This document shows, piece after piece, positions 61,267 through 64,000 of a stretch of DNA of 64,000 nucleotides (the stretch's first letter is position 1; each line of letters starts with the position of its first letter). Source of the DNA: Nostoc sp. CHAB 5834 (lineage in GTDB: Bacteria; Cyanobacteriota; Cyanobacteriia; Cyanobacteriales; Nostocaceae). Made by a program: the position numbers and the translations under genes. The notes below the pieces were generated by a model. It had not been told where the DNA came from, did not search any database, and worked only from the letters and a program-made list of their open reading frames with translations. The DNA lies in NCBI GenBank assembly GCA_020829485.1, contig JAIVFU010000020.1, forward strand, positions 1-64,000, read 5' to 3'.

Positions 61267-62352
61267 ATGAAAATTGATCACGTTCATTTCTATGTAGAAG
61301 ACGCTAAAGTATGGCGGGATTGGTTTGTACACCATCTTGGTTTTCAACCAGTAGTCGATCGCAGCATTTCATTTCACACTTGTACAGAAGTAGTAAAAAG
61401 TGGTGCTGTCTGCTTTTTCCTGTCTTCACCACTGTTACCCACAAGTCCGGTAGCTGAGTTTCTGCATCGATATTCGCCTGGTGTAGCAGATGTTGCTTTT
61501 GCTGTAGAAGATGTAGAAAGCGCGATCGCACTCGCTCAAAAACATGGTGCTACAATCCTACAACCCACCCAGGAACGCCAGGTGGGTACGGAATTGCTCA
61601 AGTGTGGCAAAATTGCCGCCTGGGGTGGACTGACTCATACGTTGATCGAAAGGTCATTGGTCATTTGTCCTTCGTCATTTGTAACTAACACCAATGACAA
61701 AGGACATAAGACAAATGACAACAGTTTTACCGCTATAGATCACGTAGTGTTAAACGTGGCAGTTGGTGAATTGGATCGTGCTGTGGCTTGGTACGAAAAA
61801 ATCCTAGATTTTCAACCCCAGCAGGCATTTAAAATTAAAACTAATCGCTCTGCTTTACATAGTCAGGTGATGGTTTCGAGCAACGGTAGCGTCCAATTGC
61901 CAATTAATGAACCAGCTTCCAAAAATTCCCAAATTCAGGAGTTTTTAGATGTCAATCGGGGGCCGGGAATTCAACATATTGCCTTGCGAACGACTAATCT
62001 TGTGAGTGCGATCGCTAAATTTCGTGCCAGTGGTTTATCCTTACTCTCAGTTCCCCAAAGCTATTACACACAACTAAAACAGCGTCCAGGATTACCTATA
62101 TCACTTTTAGAACTAGAAGCGATCGCTCAACAAGAAATTCTGGTGGATTGGCAAGAATATACTCCTTTAGAGGGACAAAATACCGCGCCTTTATTACTAC
62201 AAATTTTTACCCAGCCAATATTTGAACAGCCGACATTTTTCTTTGAGTTTATTGAACGCCGTTTCCAAGCTCAAGGTTTTGGCGAAGGTAACTTTCGCGC
62301 CTTATTTGAAGCTATTGAAAGCGAACAAATCAAACGCGGTACTCTGCAATGA
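61267..62352 (+). CDS. 4-Hydroxyphenylpyruvate dioxygenase-like protein with in-frame repeat insert
   Basis: 361 residues of the HPPD fold made of two VOC halves. The iron ligands are His159 (DHVVLNV), His237 (IQHIALRT) and Glu327 (FFFEFIERR). It could form homogentisate for tocopherol or plastoquinone, or act in a related dioxygenase reaction. Residues about 128-152 are encoded by an STRR-type heptamer tract (61650-61722) in the linker between the two halves: (ATTGGTC, ATTTGTC, and the inverse CAAAGGACATAAGAC). The frame is intact and the ligands lie beyond it. Confidence 0.85.
   Translation: MKIDHVHFYVEDAKVWRDWFVHHLGFQPVVDRSISFHTCTEVVKSGAVCFFLSSPLLPTSPVAEFLHRYSPGVADVAFAVEDVESAIALAQKHGATILQPTQERQVGTELLKCGKIAAWGGLTHTLIERSLVICPSSFVTNTNDKGHKTNDNSFTAIDHVVLNVAVGELDRAVAWYEKILDFQPQQAFKIKTNRSALHSQVMVSSNGSVQLPINEPASKNSQIQEFLDVNRGPGIQHIALRTTNLVSAIAKFRASGLSLLSVPQSYYTQLKQRPGLPISLLELEAIAQQEILVDWQEYTPLEGQNTAPLLLQIFTQPIFEQPTFFFEFIERRFQAQGFGEGNFRALFEAIESEQIKRGTLQ
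61650..61722 (+). repeat. Heptamer-type inverted repeat inside the HPPD-like gene
   Basis: TTGGTCATTTGTCCTT at the left and AAGGACATAAGACAAATGAC at the right are complementary variants of the same heptamers as 4908-5047. It keeps the reading frame and lies between the two domain halves. Confidence 0.7.
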
Positions 62353-62650
62353 TGCCTTTTATATATTATTTTGGAACCTTTTATCAGTCGTCTTTAGACG
62401 ACTTTCGCTATTAGACTCAGAATTCATTCTGAGGCGGGCTAGATGAGAATGAATGCCACTATCTATAAAGAGTAGTTTTGGTTGGGTGTGTTAGCCTTTG
62501 GCGTAACGCACCAAGATTCTTAACTTCTAATTTTCGATGCCTGCACCCATTTAAAAAGAGTTTACAAAAAAAACCTTAGCTAGACTTGATACCCTGAAAA
62601 AATAGCCATCCATCTGAGATAAACTTAATAAAAATTAACTTTTACCGCCG

Positions 62651-63331
62651 ATGCTAAGACTGATTACTGACTTCGACGGCCCAATTATTGATGTTTCCGA
62701 ACGGTACTACCGTGTTTATCAATTCTGCTTAGAGAAAACCCGTCGCCCAGATCAAGTAGTGCAAGAACTTCCGAAAGCGGAATTTTGGCAGTTAAAGCGA
62801 TCGCGCGTTCCCGAAAAACAAATCGCCTTCAATTCTGGGTTAGATGAAGCCCAAGCCCAAGAATTTGCCCAACTGCGGCGGCAAACTGTACATACAGAAC
62901 CTTATTTCAATTATGACACTCTCGCGCCTGGTGCTGTGGATGCACTGTTAAAAATTCAAGAAGCTGGAATTGATTTAGCAGTTATGACTATGCGCCGAGT
63001 TCGGGAACTAGATTATGCCTTCAAAAAACACGATTTAGGAAGATTTTTCCCAGAAAATCGTTGTTATTGCTTGAGTAACGACTACGTTAAAACTCGTGAT
63101 ATTGAAGATAAGCCCTTGTTAATGGCTAGGGCATTAAAAGAACTGCCCCCAGCTACTGATACCTGGATGGTGGGAGATACAGAAGCCGACATCACCGCAG
63201 CTAAAAATTATGATATTAAGGTGATGGCTGTGGAATGTGGCATCCGCGATCGCACCCAATTGGAACTTTACTACCCCGACTTAATCGTTAAGGATTTCAG
63301 TGCTGCTGTAGATTTAGTACTCAAAACCTAA
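62651..63331 (+). CDS. HAD superfamily hydrolase
   Basis: 226 residues with DFDGPIID (motif I Asp) at residues about 7-14, MTMRRV with Thr/Arg of motif II, DKPLLM providing the Lys, and VGDTEADITAA (motif IV) near 173. The cap domain of about 80 residues is of the helical type seen in phosphoglycolate-phosphatase-like proteins. Substrate unknown; could be a phosphatase of small sugar phosphates. Convergent with the CPP1-like gene. Confidence 0.8.
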   Translation: MLRLITDFDGPIIDVSERYYRVYQFCLEKTRRPDQVVQELPKAEFWQLKRSRVPEKQIAFNSGLDEAQAQEFAQLRRQTVHTEPYFNYDTLAPGAVDALLKIQEAGIDLAVMTMRRVRELDYAFKKHDLGRFFPENRCYCLSNDYVKTRDIEDKPLLMARALKELPPATDTWMVGDTEADITAAKNYDIKVMAVECGIRDRTQLELYYPDLIVKDFSAAVDLVLKT

Positions 63332-63378
63332 ACAGCTTTTCTAAAAAGCTTTCTCGCTGCAACAGATTGAATTAAAAT

Positions 63379-63406
63379 AGGAGTCAAAATAGATATTCTG
63401 ACTCCT
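63379..63406. terminator. Hairpin between convergent HAD and CPP1-like genes
   Basis: AGGAGTCA and TGACTCCT with a 12-base AT-rich loop. It stands between the two stops and can serve both transcripts. Confidence 0.65.
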
Positions 63407-63477
63407 GACTCTGAAATTTTGAGAAGAACACACATAAACCATGTCTTCTTTATGGAAACTTCCTTACGGGTAGTAGT

Positions 63478-64000
63478 TTACCGTAGAAAGCTACTAACCA
63501 ACCACAACAATATAAACGTTAGTACAGTAGAAAACTGATTCGATGACAAATTCAGGAATGATATTTGTGGTGAAATCCAGCTAGCAACTAGTCCCCCAGC
63601 GATTAAGCCAATTATTAAACTGACTAGGGTGAATAAAACTGCTCGGCCAAATTTACTTTCCTTGCGATTGAGAAAGTAAATACTAGCGCCTACCCCAACC
63701 ACCAATGCCAACTGCAAAACCTGATCGCCTCCCTCCGGGTAAAACACACTGATAGAACTCAAACCAAGAAACCAAGCTCCCGGCAAGAATATATCAGCAG
63801 GCGTTGGTTGATCCAGCATCCGTTGCAGCCATGCAGGTGACTGTTCACGAGGGGTTGGACTTTCTTTAGGAGGCGATTGCACTCGCAACTCTGGAAACCG
63901 AATACGCTCAGGGACTTTAATTTTACCTTCTTGGCGCATCCGTAAGCGATCCATTAAAATCGCATCGTAAGCAGCTTCAATTACTTCTAAATGCTTGGCA
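63478..64000 (-). CDS. CPP1-like (DnaJ-related chaperone-like) membrane protein, 5' end outside window
   Basis: The frame is open to the window edge and includes AKHLEVIEAAYDAILMDRLRMRQEG, the C-terminal part of a J-like domain. The next segment GKIKVPERIRFPE and three or four hydrophobic helices (about LPGAWFLGLSSISVF, LALVVGVGASIYFL, AVLFTLVSLIIGLIAGGL, FSTVLTFILLWLVSSF) match the CPP1/CDF1 family, known in plants as a chaperone for protochlorophyllide oxidoreductase. The start codon lies beyond the window, so the ATG at 63954 inside the J-like domain is not the true start. Confidence 0.8.
   Translation of the reverse strand, partial: AKHLEVIEAAYDAILMDRLRMRQEGKIKVPERIRFPELRVQSPPKESPTPREQSPAWLQRMLDQPTPADIFLPGAWFLGLSSISVFYPEGGDQVLQLALVVGVGASIYFLNRKESKFGRAVLFTLVSLIIGLIAGGLVASWISPQISFLNLSSNQFSTVLTFILLWLVSSFLR

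Overview
The window looks like chromosome from a filamentous, probably heterocystous, cyanobacterium of the Nostoc type. The signs are a very high density of the HIP1 octamer GCGATCGC, tandem heptanucleotide (STRR-type) repeats between and inside genes, and cyanobacterium-specific genes: ycf54, a P-II protein with the RGSEY T-loop, a CphB-type phytochrome with its Rcp partner, cyanobacteriochrome kinases and a CPP1-like protein. The species cannot be fixed from the sequence. I see no tRNA, rRNA, CRISPR array or prophage.

Layout. 1-1.1 kb: end of an IS630-type element inserted into a beta-helix protein gene. 1.9-12.7 kb: mostly housekeeping genes (thiD, glnB, rdgB, a phosphohexomutase, pdxJ, ycf54, crtE-type prenyl synthase, folD), with a plant PR-like NTF2-fold protein. 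12.9-18.4 kb: a lipoprotein-like gene invaded by a repeat, Nudix hydrolase, AI-2E transporter, sucrose-phosphate phosphatase/ruvA pair, a 42/84-bp tandem repeat, Uma2 nuclease-fold protein. 18.4-27.7 kb: a light-sensing two-component cluster. On the minus strand lie a biliverdin-type phytochrome, its response regulator and a DXCF cyanobacteriochrome kinase as one tight operon; then a GAF fragment, a stand-alone CheB domain on the plus strand, and a second large hybrid kinase. 27.7-32.3 kb: xseA/xseB, a VapBC-like pair, a truncated HNH gene and recA behind a LexA-like box. 32.7-41 kb: FHA protein, Ser/Thr kinase with pentapeptide repeats, squalene/phytoene synthase-like gene, a Rieske gene remnant, GH31 glucosidase. 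41.3-53.5 kb: a 1455-residue hybrid kinase, a PAS-LuxR-type regulator, holA, a DUF1868 protein, a second VapBC-like pair, and an RDD / membrane protein / SpoIIM group. 53.7-58.9 kb: pstSCAB behind a Pho box array, then a second pstB with an altered Q-loop. 59.1-64 kb: a zinc ribbon-NYN-OST-HTH protein, an SDR, an HPPD-like dioxygenase, a HAD phosphatase and a partial CPP1-like gene.

The strongest theme is repeat invasion. At least three families of MITE-like inverted-repeat elements plus heptamer tandem repeats sit between genes, supply stop codons (Nudix, cheB-like, pdxJ, xseA) and appear in frame inside proteins (GH31, HPPD-like, the 1455-residue kinase, the phytochrome, a lipoprotein-like gene). 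The other items most worth following are the photoreceptor cluster, the zinc ribbon-NYN-OST-HTH protein and the Q-loop-altered PstB paralogue. All functional calls come from reading motifs by eye; no database search was run.
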